A stretch of DNA of 64,000 nt from Primulina eburnea. Taxonomy: Eukaryota > Streptophyta > Magnoliopsida > Lamiales > Gesneriaceae. The DNA lies in assembly GCF_022965805.1 (NCBI RefSeq), contig NW_027331313.1, forward strand, positions 1 through 64,000. The letters are read 5' to 3'. Each line of letters begins with the position of its first letter. Positions within the stretch are counted from its first letter, which is position 1. A program made the translations under genes and the position numbers. The notes under the pieces were generated by a model that ran no database searches, was not told where the DNA came from, and saw nothing but the letters and a program-made list of their open reading frames with translations. Below are positions 1 to 10,677 of this stretch, piece after piece.

Positions 1-937
1 TCTCAATACATTTAAAGCCGTCGTTCGCAATCTCATAATATCTCTTGTATTCCCTTTTTAACAATAGTGAGACATCAATGCCTCCAATAGATAATCAATG
101 AAATCAATACATAACAATGGATCAATGGAAGGGAATAACACTTTGAAACCTTTAAAACACAATACATATAATATCATGTGAGCAAAAAGGATGAAATTCC
201 ACTTACAAACCAATAGAACACCTCCAACTATACTCTTGGTACACCACCTACAACAATAATCCATAAATAACACCAATATCAAGACTAAATCCAAGAGTCC
301 ATGCTAAATAATCCATAGAACCATCAAAACATCAAATCCAAAATAACCCTTAACTCGAAACCTCATTAGAATCGCACCAAAAACTTACCTAAGCTTCCTT
401 ATACCACGGAGAACGATGATCTCAAGTCGGAAATCCAAATAACTCCAAGAAACAAAGATAGGAAGCAAAAGAAATGGATGAAAACCCTTGCCAATGGAGG
501 GAAATCTCGAATGGAAGGGAAAGAAATGGATAAGGTATGGCCAACAACTCCCAAAAAGTAGCTAAATATCTCGCCCATACTTACACCGCGGGTTCGGTGC
601 TACAAATACCGCGGGTGCGGTCTCACCGCGGGTGCGGTCCTTGCACTGCCGCGGGTGCGGTGATGCCACGGCCCTCCAAATCCAAAATCATGAATAGTAC
701 ACCGCGGGTGCACTCATCTAAGAGCGCGGGTGCACTCTACTCACGGCAATGAACAGTAACAAAACAACTAAAATCGATTCGAAACGCTGAAACGAACAAT
801 CAACACCAACTAAACACCTCAAATAAATAATAACCAATAATACTATAGCCCAAAACACAACTATAATCATCTAATCACATAACCCAATTAACACAATAAA
901 GCTTAAACCGTACCGTACACCGGGCTCGGCTATTACA
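1..937 (-). repeat. Tekay copy 1, 3' LTR (truncated by window edge)
   Basis: This is the downstream LTR of a minus-strand Ty3/gypsy element. Its outer end lies beyond base 1. The inner boundary at 937 is the complement of TGTAATAGCCGAGCCCGG, the same LTR start as the intact element at 40521. Base for base it matches the split LTR at 6140-6220 plus 15418-16280, with only a handful of substitutions and small indels, so the two LTRs are young or homogenised. It carries a block of GC-rich minirepeats at 583-738. The 71- to 92-codon open frames within it are not supported as genes. Confidence 0.9.
583..738. repeat. CCGCGG-centred minirepeats in the Tekay LTR
   Basis: About six imperfect copies of a 12-mer like CACCGCGGGTGC lie within about 155 bp of an otherwise AT-rich LTR. 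Each has the palindromic core CCGCGG. The equivalent LTR at about 15928-16081 has the same block, and the LTRs of the intact element carry it as CACCCGCGGTG (about 40722-40950 and 46922-47145). In element orientation the block lies upstream of the likely transcription start, so it may be promoter or silencing-related; that role is inference. Confidence 0.75.
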
Positions 938-972
938 ATCTCCCCTCCTTTGAGGAATTTCGTCTTCGAAAT
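938..972 (-). promoter_or_regulatory. Tekay copy 1 polypurine tract and preceding inverted repeat
   Basis: Read on the minus strand, a purine run ending GGAGGGGAGAT abuts the LTR start and is the expected primer for plus-strand DNA synthesis. Just upstream (957-972) is the inverted repeat ATTTCG-AAGA-CGAAAT, also found before the 3' LTR of the intact Tekay element and of all three gag-only elements in this window. Confidence 0.75.
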
Positions 973-977
973 TGACG

Positions 978-1243
978 TCACGGCACGAACAACTCAGGAT
1001 ACCTCTCTCTCATCTCAGTCTCTGGTTCCCACGTAGCCTCCTCAATCAAATGGTTCCTCCAAAGAACTTTAACGATGCCGATCTCTTTGTTCCTCAGAAC
1101 TCTAACTGTGTGATCCAGAATCTGAATCGGAATCTCATGGTAGTCAGACTCGGCGTCAAGTCCAATGGCTCATGGCGAAGAACATGGGAAGGATCTGCAA
1201 TATACTTCTGAGCATCGATACGTGAAACACATTATGGACTCTG
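978..1243 (-). pseudogene. Tekay copy 1 Pol C-terminus with chromodomain
   Basis: Complement reading gives a sequence matching the last about 90 residues of the intact 1476-codon polyprotein at 42251-46681, including a chromodomain block (VLWRNH, then EEATWEPE) and a TGA at 978-980 directly before the polypurine tract. It is out of frame with the upstream integrase part, so it could not be made as part of the polyprotein. In chromoviruses this domain is thought to guide integration to heterochromatin. Confidence 0.75.
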
Positions 1244-2428
1244 TCACGATCGGGCGGTAGGGGCTAATCTGTAGGCTCGGTCACCAACTCTGTCCAATAT
1301 CTCGAATGGACCAATGAATCTAGGGCTCAACTTGCCCTTCTTGCCAAATCGCATCACACCCTTGAGAGGTGCTATCTTCAGAAAAACATGATCGCCAACC
1401 TCGAACTGCAAAGGTCTACGACGAACGTCTGCATAGCTCTTCTGTCTGGACTGAGCAGTCTTCATCCTCTCTCTGATAACTGCAACAACATCGGCAGTCT
1501 GTTGGACCAACTCGGGACCCACAACATCTTCCTCTCTCCAACCTCATCCCAAAACAAGGAGATCTGCACTTCCTGCCATAAAGTGCCTCATACGGTGCCA
1601 TGCCAATCGTCGCCTGGTAGCTATTGTTGTACGTGAACTCCACAAGAGGCAACTTGGAATCCCCAGCTACCAGAATAGTCAATAGTACAAGCTCTGAGCA
1701 TATCCTCCAGAATCTGAATGACTCTCTCTGACTGACCGTCGCTCTGAGAATGATAAGCTGTACTGAAAGCTAATCGAGAACCCATAGCTCTGTGCAAACT
1801 CTTCCAGAACTCTGAGGTAAATCTAGGGTCACGATCAGACACAATCGACCACGGGCACACCATGAAGTCTAACAATCTCTGCAATGTAATCCTCGGCATA
1901 GTGAGACATCGAATACGTCGTCTTGACTGGGAGAAAGTGCGCTGACTTGGTCAATCTATCAACAATAACCCAAATGGAATTGAAACCCTTCTGCGTCCTG
2001 GTACAACCAGTCACGAAATCCAATGTGATATGCTCCCACTTCCACTGAGGAATCGGCAAAGAAAGCAATTGTCCCAGCAGGTCTCTGGTGCTCAATCTTA
2101 CATGCTGACAAGTAAGGCACTGAGAAATGAACAAAGCAATATCTCTCTTCATTCCTGGCCACCAGTAGAGTCGACGAAGATCCTGATACATCTTCGTACT
2201 GCCTGGATGAATCGAATAAGGTGCGGTATGAGCCTCTGTCAAGACATCTCTACGAATATCGTCGCCAGAAGGAACACAAATGCGGCCTCTGAAAGTTACC
2301 AAATCATCACCATTCAGACTAAACTTTGAATTCCCTCTAGCCTCGGCTCTAGCTCTCAACTCTGCCAACTGAACATCAGTCGACTGCTCTCTACGGATCC
2401 TGTCCGTCAATGTAGATCGAATGACCAA
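1244..2428 (-). pseudogene. Tekay copy 1 integrase (frameshifted)
   Basis: Four overlapping minus-strand frames (1835-2428, 1621-1899, 1416-1682, 1244-1522) together carry the parts of a Ty3/gypsy integrase. There is an HHCC-type zinc-binding region ([20 protein letters not shown], then CLTC), a catalytic core with SDRDPRF and GQSERVIQ, and a C-terminal part with GPFEI. At least three frameshifts separate them. Compared with the intact copy the segment is collinear, so the damage is small indels rather than a large deletion. Confidence 0.85.
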
Positions 2429-3690
2429 CGCTGAAATAAGCGAGCAATGGTCCCTGGAATCACCAGATCAATCTCCTCTCTCTGCAAATCCATCAACAAT
2501 GGCCTCTGAATCAAAGAACTCAATGAAGCACTCGACTTGCGGCTCAAAGCATCAGCCACAACATTCGCCTTCCCTGGGTGATAACTGATCGTCACATCGT
2601 AATCCTTGACAAGCTCTAACCACCTCCTCTGTCGCATATTGAGCTCTTTCTGCGAGAACAGATACTTCAAACTCTTGTGGTCTGTGAAGATCTCACACTT
2701 TTCGCCATACAGATAATGTCTCCAAATCTTCAGGGCGAAAACCACAGCTGCAAGCTCCAAATCGTGCGTCGGATAATTCTTCTCATAATCCTTCAACTGG
2801 CGAGACGCATAGGCAATGACCTTACCTCGCTGCATCAACACTGCACCAAGGCCTCTCTTCGACGCATCGGTATAGACCACAAAATCCTCTGAACCACTGG
2901 GCAAAGAAAGAACAGGAGCTGTCGTCAATCTGTCCTTCAACTCCTGAAATGCACTCTGGCAATCGATAGACCACTCGAACTTCACAGTCTTCCTCGTCAA
3001 TTGGACAATGGCAGGGCAATCTTGGAGAAACCTGAAATGAAACGACGATAGTAACCCGCCAAACCAAGGAAACTGCGTACCTCAGGATCAGTGGTAGGAA
3101 TAGGCCAACTCCGAATCGCCTCTATCTTCAACGGATCAACAGAAATGCCATCTCTCGAAACCACATGGCCTAGGAAAGAAATCTGATCCAACCAAAACTC
3201 ACACTTCTTCAGCTTGGCAAACAACCTCTTCTCTCGCAACAACTGAAGCACCACTCTGAGATGCTCTGCATGAAGCTCTCTGGATTTGGAATAGATCAGG
3301 ATATCGTCGATGAAAACAATGACGAAGCTATCCAGATAAGGCTTGAACACACGGTTCATCAGATCCATGAAGACTGAAGGGGCATTGGTCAAACCAAAAG
3401 ACATGACAAGAAACTCATAGTGACCGTACCTGGTCCGGAAAGCTGTCTTAGGGATATCAGACTCCCTAACCTTCAACTGATAGTAGCCAGACCGAAGATC
3501 AATCTTCGAGAACATAGTAGCACCATGGAGCTGATCAAACAAATCATCTATCCGAGGCAACGGATACTTGTTCTTGACAGTTACTTTGTTAAGCTCCCTG
3601 TAGTCGATACACAGCCGCAAGGAACCATCTTTCTTCTTGACAAATAGAACCGGAGCTCCCCAAGGCGAAGAACTCGGACGAATAAAGCCC
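2407..3690 (-). pseudogene. Tekay copy 1 reverse transcriptase and RNase H (frameshifted)
   Basis: The minus-strand frame 2997-3620 carries the reverse transcriptase palm with [10 protein letters not shown] and the catalytic FIDD (in [12 protein letters not shown]). The frame 2407-3000 carries RNase H with [17 protein letters not shown] and [10 protein letters not shown]. The two frames overlap by a few bases out of phase, showing a frameshift in the connection domain. The motifs at the catalytic sites are preserved although the reading frame is not. Sequence upstream to about 3690 contains the conserved [17 protein letters not shown] region in another frame. Confidence 0.87.
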
Positions 3691-3694
3691 TTGT

Positions 3695-4865
3695 CTAAAG
3701 ATCCTGCAACTGAGTCTTCAACTCCTTCATCTCGGTAGGGGCCATCCGGTACGGAGCCTTAGAAATAAGAACCGTACCTGGAGCTAAATCAATCACAAAC
3801 TCAACATCTCTATCCGGCGGCAAACCCGGAACATCATCCTCAAACACATCAGCAAACTCCCTCACCACATCAATATCATCTACATTCAACTTAATCAATC
3901 TATCAACATCCACAATAGAAGCAAGAAACCCATCGCAACCTCTACACAACAATCTCTCAGCCTCAAAGCAAGAAATAAAAGGAAGGACCAGCGAAAGTAC
4001 CTGTGCTGGCGAGCGCTCCTCCCTGGCCATCATCTGCAAAAGTCACCTTCTTAGCAACACAATCGATAACTGCACGGTAAGTCGAAAGCCAATCCATGCC
4101 AAGAATAACATCGAAGGCAACCATAGGGATAACAATCAAATCAGCGAATACAACTCGCTCCTCAATACGAACAGGGCACGCAAAGACAATTTATGTCGGG
4201 CACAAGACATCCCCCGAAGGTAAAACAACATTAAGCTGGAGGGGAAGAACAGAAGGAACTATACCCAAAGATCTCAAAAATAATTCAGACATAAAAGAAT
4301 GAGTAGCACCAGTATCAATCAAAGTAGTAGCTACTCTGCCTGAAATCAAAATAGTACTAGAGATCAATGAAGAATCACGATTAATACCTTCCTTGGTCAT
4401 CGCAAAGATACGACCCTGCACCTTCCCTTGGCTATCTCCCCTCGGGCAATTCCTAGCAACGTGGCCCGCCGCGCCACAACGAAAACAAGTCTGAGTGCCC
4501 AATCTGCACTCTCCTCGATGATGCTTACCACACTTTGGACACAGTGGCTTCTCGGGATCAAATGGAACTGGCGGTGGTCTAGAACTCGGCTCCATCTTGC
4601 CCTTGCCCTTGAAACGATCCCTGCCCCTTTGATTCGAACCCTGGCCTCTTTGAGCAATGGCCTGGTGTCTCTCCTGCCTCTCCCTGGCGATGTCCTTCTC
4701 GTTCTTGCTCGGCCAACAATGCTTTGGACACAATCTCCTTGAAAGTAACAGCTTTAGACATGTTGATATCACGACGAATCTCCGCTCTAAGGCCTCGAAT
4801 GAAATGAGCGCCCTTGTCCTTGTCGTTCGAAGCAATATACGGAACAAATAGGCAACCCTCCTCAA
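3695..4865 (-). pseudogene. Tekay copy 1 zinc knuckles, protease and linker (broken)
   Basis: The minus-strand frame 4191-4865 contains two zinc knuckles (CPKCGKHHRGEC and CFRCGAAGHVARNC) and the retropepsin active site [10 protein letters not shown]. The following frame 3695-4039 contains the linker into reverse transcriptase ([19 protein letters not shown]). A stop or frameshift lies between about 4191 and 4039, and another precedes reverse transcriptase at about 3695. Relative to the intact copy this is the Gag-protease-RT junction, collinear but not translatable. Confidence 0.82.
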
Positions 4866-5400
4866 ACTTCAGGATATACTGGCCAACATCCAAGCTCCCC
4901 TGTCGAAGTTCCAAGAACTCCGTAACCTTCCTCGCTCGAAGTGCGTCGGGGAAATACTTGTCGTAGAACAAGTCAGTGAACTCTGACCACTTCAGTGTCG
5001 CAACATCAACTCCAACTTTCGTAGCATTCCACCAGATACGTGCAGCTTTAACCAGCAAGAACACTGCACAGCTAATCCTGTCTTTGTCCTCATACTAGAG
5101 ATGATCGAAGATAGCTTCAAGCGCCTTGACCCACTCGACAGCAACTAGAGGATCGGAACTTCCTGCGAATTCCGGTGGATCCATTCTCTTAAAAGCAGAA
5201 AAGACGGCATCAGTGCCAACAGCCTGAGCAACTGGACCTCTCACTTGGCCTCGACCCTGTCCTGCTCCTTGCAATCGGAGCAACTGTTGAATCTGATCGC
5301 TATGCACCTTAGCCTGCTCCTTAAGCAACTTGCCGAACTCGTCGACAACTCTCGAGGAAGAACTATCCTCACCCTCTGCCGCCTTACGCTTAGGAGGCAT
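4579..5400 (-). pseudogene. Tekay copy 1 Gag (broken)
   Basis: Gag starts at an ATG at 5400 (MPPKRKAAEGED) and stays open to about 5095, where a small indel relative to the intact copy creates a TAG. Gag homology resumes in 4579-5064 ([19 protein letters not shown]) and shifts again into the zinc-knuckle frame. The first 100 residues match the Gag of the intact element closely, so both copies belong to one family or two sister families. Confidence 0.85.
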
Positions 5401-5517
5401 ACTCTACAATTGCTCACAAGACACCAATCAATATATATAACAATGGATAGATGCAAGAAAACATACCCGGACAGTTGAAAGTAGACGAAGTCATATGCAT
5501 TGGTACGAAGAACCGGT

Positions 5518-5529
5518 GCTCTGATACCA
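5518..5529 (-). other. Primer-binding site (initiator tRNA-Met), Tekay copy 1
   Basis: The complement reads TGGTATCAGAGC, matching the 3' end of plant initiator tRNA-Met, and lies five bases inside the LTR boundary at 5535. It sets the orientation of the element as minus strand and marks the start of minus-strand DNA synthesis. Confidence 0.9.
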
Positions 5530-5534
5530 CTAAA

Positions 5535-6220
5535 TGTGACACCCCTGACCTCTTTAAATAAAATACGCAGCGGAATTTAAAATTTTCTTTCAAACGGAAG
5601 GAGTTTCAAAATACATTTTATAAAAGTGTTTACAAAATAACAACATGATCATTCCAATGACATAACAAAATACAAAATATCATTAGTGTGATCATGTTAC
5701 AAAATGGTACAAAATAATCATCCTTCCAATCTTCGTATGCATATGACCCCCATCCACAGTCAACGTCCCGGTCCGTCGCTCTTATCTGCATCACATGAAA
5801 ATAACTGAAATGAGAATAAATCTCAGCAAGTGGAACTCTTACATAGCAATGATACATAGTATACTCTGTAAAACATGGCTTTTAAATCATAAATACCATC
5901 GACTCTGAAACATGAATAACGTAGCAATAACTGTAGCAATAGCAATAGCAATAGATAGCAAAACGATGGTATTTCTCTTTTCTATGGTTGGATTGATATC
6001 AATAGTATCTGTGACTGTGGTTGCCAATATCCCATCGATATAAATCGATTCCTGTGAGGGGATAAAAGCCTATGGTCGATGATCATCTAATTGCATGCAA
6101 TGCTATGGCTATGATTAATCAATCCAATAAAACATTTGAATTCTCAATAACATTTAAAGCGTCGTTTCGCAATCTCATAATATCTCTTGTATTCCCTTTT
6201 TAACAATAGTGAGACATCCT
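5535..6220 (-). repeat. Tekay copy 1, 5' LTR, inner part
   Basis: It starts at the complement of the LTR end (GGGTGTCACA) and continues until the copia element inserts at 6221. It continues at 15418, where the sequence again follows the uninterrupted LTR at bases about 76 onward. The two parts total about 1549 bp, in line with the 1584- to 1592-bp LTRs of the intact element. Confidence 0.9.
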
Positions 6221-8287
6221 TGAAAGCGGACCGGTTACGGTGGCCGGAAGCGCAACGGAAGTCAAAAATTTTAATTTCATAGCAAGAAATTCAGCCACCA
6301 TGATTTATGTGCAATATTTACAAACAAACACCATACATAGGATGTTTTAGAAAATTACCTATCAACCTCTTGAGGTTGATGTATGGCACCAACTTTGTTG
6401 TAAACAACAAAGCTCTTCAAGGTTGAAGATCTACAAGCCTCCAACTTCCTTTCCTTCAAAATCAAGCCCACCACAAGCTATGTAAAACCTCTCTTGATTT
6501 GCATTAGAAAAATCAATAGGATTTTTCAATGAGAAATCTTTTATTCTCCAACACTTGAAGAACAAAAGAGAGAAGAATTTTGGGAGAGAAAGACTAGAAA
6601 ATTTCGGCCAAGACAAGGTTGGAATGAGGGAGTGAAGTCTAGACTTGGGTGTGGGAAAAGTGAAAAAGTTGATCCCCATGCCATGCATTATTTTATTAAA
6701 AAGTATTCAAAGTCTCTTCACCTCCCAAGCATACAAACCCTAGCATGTCATGCATATATAATATGGTTTTTAACACATTAAAAACCATGGACTAAATTTT
6801 AATTATCTCAAACACATTTGAGATTAATTAATACTACTTGAATTTATTCAAGTCCCACTAGTTAAATAATTATTTTAATTGAGCTCTACAAGACTCAATA
6901 TTATTAATTCAACACTTGAATTATTTTTAATTATTTGGACTCTACTAGGTCCACTAGTGTTTAATTAATTCAACACTGAATTAATTTAATTTAGTCCCCA
7001 ATAATGTTTATGAAAATCACAATTTTTCAACTACATTATTTACTTGGCCAAATTTTAATCTTAGGAACACTTCCATAAATTAAAATTTATATTTCTCTCT
7101 TAGAAGTCATACTTCTATTTTTCTTAACGCTTATAAACACATTTATAAGCCGTTCAACACATTGAACTATTTTACTTCTCATCGGGATTTACAAAGCCAG
7201 TACTTGTGTGGCCCTCAATGGTTCATTGATACAACTAGCCGTGGGTTCACATCTACATGTGATTCGGACTAAACATGTCCTTATACGAGCATACCCCAAT
7301 TGCTCCATTCTTACTTATCAACTCCTTGATAGTAAGAACGTCAGAACTCAAGTCTGATAGTACCCAACCAATCACGTTAAACGCCTAGCAGCATCGCTTA
7401 CGTGATTCCCTAGGTATGACATGATAGTGCCTGCAAGAACCATTCAATTATGGTTAGCGTACAGTACGGTCCCTTCAACTCATATATCCCGACCGATTCG
7501 ACAACTATTGGTTTATCGAGAGTTGTCAATGAATCGATACTATGTGTCATGTTGTGGTTGCATCGATGGTGTAATCTATGAAACCCCTTTCATAATTACC
7601 ACCATACTCTGATCAGAGATTTCAACCCACATATACATGAAAAACACATAGGATATCCATACCCGAAGGTAAGCGGTGAATCCCCGACTACAATGCATCG
7701 ACTCCTATATGTTTCGCCGTAACACCCAACCTTGCCACCTAATGACCCCATAAGAGTCGGTAAACAAGTCAAAGTGAAACGCTAGCACATAGAGTCTCAA
7801 TGTTGTCCCGGGTCATAAGGACTAATTCTGTACAACCATAAACCAGGACTTTTCCACTCGATAAGTGAGAACCACTTGGAAAGTCCTTTTATGGAGGGTT
7901 GTTCAGTGCACTCTACCAGGAGCACCTATCTGCATGCTCGGACATCACAATGTCCCCTACCAATGAAACATGGTACTCACATCGCAGATACTAGTCTCTA
8001 ACTCGAGCGGCCTTTATCCTTCTTAGTGGCGGCTGAATCGACTAGGAACGGTTTAGAATATACAGTATTCCAAATATGAGTTTCATGATACTCATCATAT
8101 GAGCATCTCATATTCTTTCTACTATTTGTATATTATAGGACTTTATCTATGCAACTAGCATGGGTATAAAGATAAAGATGCGCCAAATTAATAAATTCAA
8201 ATATTATTAAAATAAAGATTGCTTATACATAGAGTTTCATTGTGAACACTCGGCCAACACTTGGCTCGACAGGCACCTACTCTAACA
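6221..8287 (-). repeat. Copia copy 1, 3' LTR
   Basis: This 2067-bp LTR has ends TGAAAGCGGACC and CTCTAACA on the plus strand, and is almost identical to 13349-15417. On the minus strand it begins TGTTAGAGTAGGTGCC, as does the second copia element at 59687. About 6770-7165 is a chain of short inverted repeats. Open frames in it (for example 85 codons at 6431-6688) also occur in the other LTR and have no recognisable product. Confidence 0.92.
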
Positions 8288-8302
8288 ATCTCCCTCTTGC
8301 AC
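8288..8302 (-). other. Copia copy 1 polypurine tract
   Basis: On the minus strand the purine-rich run GCAAGAGGGAGAT directly precedes the 3' LTR, the expected plus-strand primer. It fixes the internal boundary of the LTR. Confidence 0.7.
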
Positions 8303-8311
8303 TAGAGCCAA

Positions 8312-8788
8312 CTACCCATATGCTTTCAGATTTATTGATTCGCGATGCTTGTCGAATATTGGTCCAGGTAAAGGCTTAGCCAGTGGATCAACAACATTGT
8401 CCGCGGAGCCGACTGTGTCAATCGACACTTCTCCTTTTCCCACAATCTCTCCGAGGATGTGGTACTTTCTCAATACATGTTTGGACTTCTGATGAGACCT
8501 TGGCTCCTTTGCTTGAGCTAAAGCTCCCGTGTTGTCACACAACACCGGGACAGGAGCAATTCCATTAGGAATGACGTCCAACTCTTAGACGAAATTCCTT
8601 ATCCAAACAGCCTCCCTTGCTGCATCTAATGCAGCAATGTATTCGGCCTCTGTGCTGGAATCCGTAGTATTGTCTCGCTTGGAACTCTTCCAAGAGACAG
8701 CAGCACCATAGAGCATGAATACAAAACTAGAGGTTGACTTCGAGTCATCGATATCGCTTTGGAAGCTAAAGTCGGTATAGCCTTCCAA
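8312..8788 (-). pseudogene. Copia copy 1 RNase H
   Basis: Two minus-strand frames separated by one in-line stop (about 8582) read as the RNase H end of a copia Pol. The first (8585-8788) has SWKSSKRDNTTDSSTEAEYIA, with the acidic residue of the EAEY motif. The second (8312-8581) has LCDNTGALAQAKEPRSHQKSKH and ends in DPLAKPLPGP, the usual copia C-terminus. Each part looks near full length, but the stop prevents a single product. Confidence 0.85.
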
Positions 8789-8838
8789 TTTCAGTTCTCC
8801 ACCCCATTGACCAAGAACAACTTATTGGTCCTTCTCAA

Positions 8839-9605
8839 CTACTTGAGAATGTCTTTCACAGCTTTCCAGTGTGGAAAACCAGGGTTCGATTGATATCTTT
8901 TCACTACACATAGTGCAAACGCCACGTCAGGACGTGTAGATATCATCACATACATGATGCTACCAATTGCCGATGCATACGGAATGCGTGTCATCGCCAC
9001 TATCTCTGCATCTGTCTCAAGAGACAGACTTGGATAGGGACACGCCATGACACATTGGTAGATGTCCTCTCATGGACTCATCCATCGAGAACCGCTTCAC
9101 GATGGTATCAATGTATGTGGACTGGGTGAGATCAAGTCATCTTTTCGATCTATCTCTATAGATCTGTATCCCAATACAAAAGATGCTTCACCCAAGTCCT
9201 GCATCGAGAACTTGCTTTCTAACCATATCTTAGTTGATTGCAACATTCCTACATTATTCCCAATGAGTAGAATGTTATCAATATATAACACCAGGAATGT
9301 CACAACACTCCCACTGACCTTCTTATACACATAGGGTCCCTCAGGATTCATAGTAAATCAAACTCTTTGATTGTACTATCGAATCTAAGGTTCCAACTCC
9401 TTGATGCCTGCTTTAGACCATAAATAGATCTCTGAAGTTTGCATACCAAATGCTCACTTCCGACAGATGTAAACCCTTCAGGTTGAGACATGTAAATCAC
9501 TTTCTTAAAATCCCCATTAAGAAAGACTGTCTTAACATCCATCTGCCATAACTCATAGTCATACCATGCAGCTATGCCAAGCAAAATCCTTATGGACTTG
9601 AACAT
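8839..9605 (-). pseudogene. Copia copy 1 reverse transcriptase (degenerate)
   Basis: Three minus-strand frames cover the copia reverse transcriptase. 9348-9605 has MDVKTVFLNGDF and SIYGLKQASRSWNLRFD. 9097-9351 has FLVLYIDNILLIGN, where the usual YVDD reads YIDN, so the second catalytic aspartate is lost. 8839-9048 has IPYASAIGSIMYVMISTRPDV. The frames are mutually out of phase or separated by stops. The protein would be inactive even if the frames were joined. Confidence 0.86.
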
Positions 9606-9749
9606 TGCGATTGGGAAAAGGTTTCCTCAAGGTCAACTCCTTGTCTTTGAGTACATCCTTTTGCCACCAATCGCGCCTTGAAGGTCAATACCTTCCCATC
9701 CGCCCCAAGTCCCTGTGGGAACAGTTCCCTCAGGTGGATCTACAAGATC

Positions 9750-10280
9750 CTACACTTGGTTCGAATGCATGGAATTCAACTCAGATTCCATTGCTTCAAG
9801 CCACTTGGATGAATCGGCATCAGATAATGCTTCCTTGAAGGTCCTTGGATCACATCCATGGTTAGGCTCATCATGGCCCTCTTCAAGAAGCTGACCATAC
9901 CTCATAAGTGGTCTCGAGACTTTCTCGTATCTGCTAGGAGCTTGTATCTCCTCTCTTGGCTCATCGGGTGTGGGTTCTATAATTGCGGGTTTCTCTCGAA
10001 CCTCTTCGAGTTCTATCATCTCCCTTTTTCTATCCAATAGAAAATCCTTTTCCAAAAAGGTTGCATTCCTAGAAACAAACACCTTTGTTTCTTGGGGATG
10101 ATAGAAATAATATCCAACTTAATTCTTTGGATATCCCACAAAGTAACATAAAATGGATCAACAGTCCAATTTTATCTCCCACTACCTGCTTTACATTAGC
10201 AGGGCTCCCCATATTCTAAAATAAGAATATTTGGGAGGCTTACCCATCCATATCTCATATGGTGTCTGCCTTTGAATGGA
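9750..10280 (-). pseudogene. Copia copy 1 integrase C-terminal remnant
   Basis: Minus-strand reading finds a broken TPYEIWMGKPP region (about 10190-10280), a GYPK region (about 10105-10135) and VFVSRNATFLEKDF in frame 9750-10082, all typical of the C-terminal half of copia integrase and the linker to reverse transcriptase. Stops interrupt it. The integrase zinc finger and catalytic core expected upstream are absent. Confidence 0.75.
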
Positions 10281-10501
10281 CATTTAATGGAATATCTTTT
10301 AATTTTAAGTTATAGAGATCGTTTTCAAGTTCTCAAGTACCAATCAAACATTCATTCATGTAAATGTTGCAAACACCTTTGCAAAATAAACAAGAATATC
10401 CATTTTTATCAGCATAGAAATGGAAACAATGTTTTTACAAAAAAATTAGGTACAAACAAAACATCTCATAAAATTAACTTAAACTATCGTTCAATAATAA
10501 G
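10281..10501. other. Unassigned AT-rich segment at the copia deletion point
   Basis: Between the integrase remnant and the protease remnant lies about 220 bp of AT-rich sequence with no recognisable domain on either strand. In intact copia elements about 1 kb encoding the integrase zinc finger and core would be here. It may be filler DNA from the deletion or badly decayed pol sequence. Confidence 0.5.
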
Positions 10502-10672
10502 TAAACATCCTTAATAGCCTTGGCAGCAACTCTTGCTCCATTGTCCATCCTAAAGAAGGTCACACCTTCCTTAAGCTTCCTACTTCTTCCCATCACCTGT
10601 AACCCATTACAGAGATGTGAGTCACAACCGGTATCTAATACCCAAGAAGTAGAGTTAATTGAAATGTTTACT
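10502..10672 (-). pseudogene. Copia copy 1 protease/pre-integrase remnant
   Basis: With several stops, minus-strand reading resembles the copia protease-to-pre-integrase stretch, with recognisable islands LGIRYRL, WVTG and DGQWSKSCCQ where typical elements read LDTGCxSHL, GLQVMGR and RMDNGARVAAKAI. It lies directly after gag, as expected from copia gene order. Identification rests on pattern and position rather than an open frame. Confidence 0.55.
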
Positions 10673-10677
10673 TAAAT

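Noticed and set aside
972..1211. Plus-strand frame opposite the Tekay chromodomain as a gene
   Set aside because: It is the antisense reading of the chromodomain and integrase C-terminus; the similar antisense frame at 46397-46687 confirms this.
6431..6688. 85-codon frame in the copia LTR (also at 13559-13816) as a gene
   Set aside because: It occurs in both LTRs simply because LTRs are copies. It has no recognisable domain and spans the likely transcribed leader on the opposite side of TATA.
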